Positions 62,503 through 64,000 of a stretch of 64,000 nucleotides of DNA are shown here, piece after piece. The notes beneath the pieces are model-generated. The model saw nothing but the letters and a program-made list of their open reading frames with translations, ran no database searches and was not told where the DNA came from. The stretch covers positions 124,001 to 188,000 of the forward strand of contig JNKJ01000009.1 of the NCBI GenBank assembly GCA_000702025.1, written 5' to 3'. Source of the DNA: Blautia schinkii DSM 10518. GTDB taxonomy: Bacteria; Bacillota; Clostridia; Lachnospirales; Lachnospiraceae. Every line of letters begins with the position of its first letter. Position 1 is the first letter of the stretch. A program made the translations under genes and the position numbers.

Positions 62503-64000
62503 TTATTTTTTCTCCTTGATGATACCCTTGCGGTACGCCTCGAGAAGCTGGGTCAGTTCGCCAATTCTTTCCTTCAGCGCCCTACCTGTATCTGTATCTC
62601 CCACCAGCCTGCGTTTTGAGGTATACCGTACTGCCACACGGTTTGATACGATGTCATTTTCCTGTGATACAGCCGCCTCCGTGGAGGTAAACGGCTCATG
62701 TGCGGAAAGGATCAGTCCGTAGGAATTGTAGATCAGAGTATACCCGGCAATACCCGTCACCTTACGGTATGCCTTGGAGAAACCGCCGTCGATCACAATG
62801 ACCTTACCGTTGCATTTCACCGGGCTTTCACCGTCGCTCTGATGCACGGGGACATGACCGTTGATGATATGGCCCTCCTCTGCGTTGAGGCCGAATTCTT
62901 CCAGCATATGATTGACTACCTCCTCATCCTCAAGCAGGCGGTAGTAGGCATTCTTTTTCTCCTTATGTGTCTCCTCATCCGCGATGAAATAACGCTCAAA
63001 GGTGCTCATCTTGTCCTTGCCGAACAGCGGGGAATTGGGGGCAGCCCAGATATACCAGAGGATATCCCTGCCCTTTCTCTGCTCCTCTCTGTCCACTGCA
63101 TAAAAGGCCCGGCGCACATAGGCCTCAAGTGCGTCGTAGAGCTCCTTTCCCTTATAAACTTTCCCGTAAATCTGTACTTCCTTGAAGGTGCCGTCCTCAT
63201 TCAGAGGGATGCTTCCGTGAAACAGAAGATTTCCATTATATACCTTATAAAGTCCTCCCTTATCCAACAAAAGGCGCATATGCTTCTGCAGCTTTTCGCA
63301 GTTTCGAAAGGCAGAGGCCAGACGCTCCATAACCTCTCTTTCCCCATCTGTAAGCTCATACGGATGCTTCCAGTCGATTGTGGGAAAATGCTTATCTGTC
63401 AGGACATATTCCTTGCCGCCCGGCATGGTTATGGTGCCCTTTTCCGGGTTGATCCGGTGGAGCATACAGCGGTCCTCAAGCTGAAATTCCTTATGTCTGC
63501 GGATGAGCTGACCTTCAAGTTTAAACTGAATTACCGCAATGGCTTTATGCATTTTGCGGCCCAGCTCCTCCTCCACGGTGCTGTAATTGGAGGTTCCTTT
63601 CATCTCAAAAGGCGTACAGGAATCGTCCCCGTAAATCTCCATGGCAAAGGTGGCAAGAGGCAGCATATTGATGCCGTAGCCATCCTCTAGTATGTCCAGA
63701 TTACCGTAACGGATACTGTTTCGGATCACAGTTGCAATACAGGCCTTCTGTCCTGTGGCAGCCCCCATCCACACCACATCATGATTGCCCCACTGGATAT
63801 CAAGCGAATGGTATTCCATCAGTCTGTCCATGATAAAATGCGGTCCCGGTCCTCTGTCATAAATATCCCCGAGAATATGGAGATGGTCCACTACAAGCCG
63901 CTGGATCAGCTCCGCTAAAGCAATGATAAAGTTCTCCGCCCGGCCGATTTCTATGATGGTATTCACGATGGAATCATAGTAGGCCTCCTTGTCAAGCACC
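62503..64000 (-). CDS. fbp: Fructose-1,6-bisphosphatase class III, N-terminus outside window
   Basis: At least 498 residues are visible and the frame continues past the right edge, so the N-terminus is missing (family length about 640-670). Metallophosphatase motifs are clear: LHILGDIYDRGPGP, IQWGNHDVVWMGAA, and a later INGHVPVHQSDGESPVKCNGK. Class III FBPases, found in Firmicutes, hydrolyse fructose-1,6-bisphosphate in gluconeogenesis. No promoter is visible because the start is outside. Its stop lies about 70 bases from the palindrome cluster upstream of the PurF-like gene. Confidence 0.93.
   Translation of the reverse strand, partial: VLDKEAYYDSIVNTIIEIGRAENFIIALAELIQRLVVDHLHILGDIYDRGPGPHFIMDRLMEYHSLDIQWGNHDVVWMGAATGQKACIATVIRNSIRYGNLDILEDGYGINMLPLATFAMEIYGDDSCTPFEMKGTSNYSTVEEELGRKMHKAIAVIQFKLEGQLIRRHKEFQLEDRCMLHRINPEKGTITMPGGKEYVLTDKHFPTIDWKHPYELTDGEREVMERLASAFRNCEKLQKHMRLLLDKGGLYKVYNGNLLFHGSIPLNEDGTFKEVQIYGKVYKGKELYDALEAYVRRAFYAVDREEQRKGRDILWYIWAAPNSPLFGKDKMSTFERYFIADEETHKEKKNAYYRLLEDEEVVNHMLEEFGLNAEEGHIINGHVPVHQSDGESPVKCNGKVIVIDGGFSKAYRKVTGIAGYTLIYNSYGLILSAHEPFTSTEAAVSQENDIVSNRVAVRYTSKRRLVGDTDTGRALKERIGELTQLLEAYRKGIIKEKK

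Overview
This window looks like chromosomal DNA of a gut Lachnospiraceae-type Firmicute (Blautia/Dorea/Mediterraneibacter-like; the genus is a guess). The grounds are strong GGAGG ribosome sites throughout, CodY, a CIRCE-controlled groESL, class III fructose-1,6-bisphosphatase, a stand-alone AICAR formyltransferase paired with a PurO-type IMP cyclohydrolase behind a ZTP riboswitch, FeoAB, and DUF5058, DUF6106 and CD3324-family genes. No prophage, CRISPR array, complete insertion sequence or plasmid gene was seen.

Layout. 1-9.4 kb: small accessory genes (DUF3788, two DUF3795 proteins, a hydrolase), a DUF5058 membrane pair with an M20 peptidase, an orphan gene, a CD3324-type regulator behind a short upstream ORF, DUF1062, GNAT and a methyltransferase. 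9.5-14.2 kb: an AgrC/AgrA-like pair without agrBD beside a DUF3267 zinc-peptidase-like protein, then a Nudix + HNH (EVE/PUA-like) gene pair. 14.3-30 kb: housekeeping genes (rlmD, yhaM, a degenerate HtrA, mutS2, an OmpR-type two-component system, adenine deaminase, trmL, AIR-synthase-like, a 37-codon membrane peptide, a radical SAM protein, feoAB). 30-31.1 kb and 37.0-37.5 kb: large imperfect-palindrome repeats, one carrying a nested miniature element. 31.2-39 kb: Crp/Fnr regulator, thioredoxin, amidase, flavin reductase, glyA, alcohol dehydrogenase, tRNA-Phe, O-acetylhomoserine sulfhydrylase. 39.3-42.3 kb: an AT-rich block with a second two-component system and a secreted protein. 42.4-48.9 kb: wall enzymes, tRNA-Gly, and the ZTP-riboswitch purine genes. 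49-64 kb: guaB, DUF6106, groESL, codY, topA, dprA, comM, a small XRE regulator, a YARHG protein, a PurF-like protein and fbp, which runs off the end.

How genes work together. Purine metabolism is spread along the window (IMP cyclohydrolase, AICAR formyltransferase, guaB, PurF-like, adenine deaminase, AIR-synthase-like); the ZTP switch senses the AICAR-derived alarmone just ahead of the last two steps of IMP synthesis. Several envelope genes cluster around 42-49 kb. Redox genes (thioredoxin plus an unusual thioredoxin reductase without clear NADPH motifs) sit at 32-34 kb.

The most interesting signals are non-coding. (1) A family of about 250-bp elements has near-perfect 48-52-bp stems whose arm sequence differs between copies while staying complementary, around a conserved core with two to three covarying inner helices. 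(2) Three 48-bp tandem units before the M20 peptidase each hold a Shine-Dalgarno, a small palindrome and a seven-codon ORF. (3) A nine-codon leader ORF with alternative pairings and a sequestered ribosome site precedes the CD3324 gene. (4) A second family of clustered palindromes lies at 59.5 and 62.3 kb.
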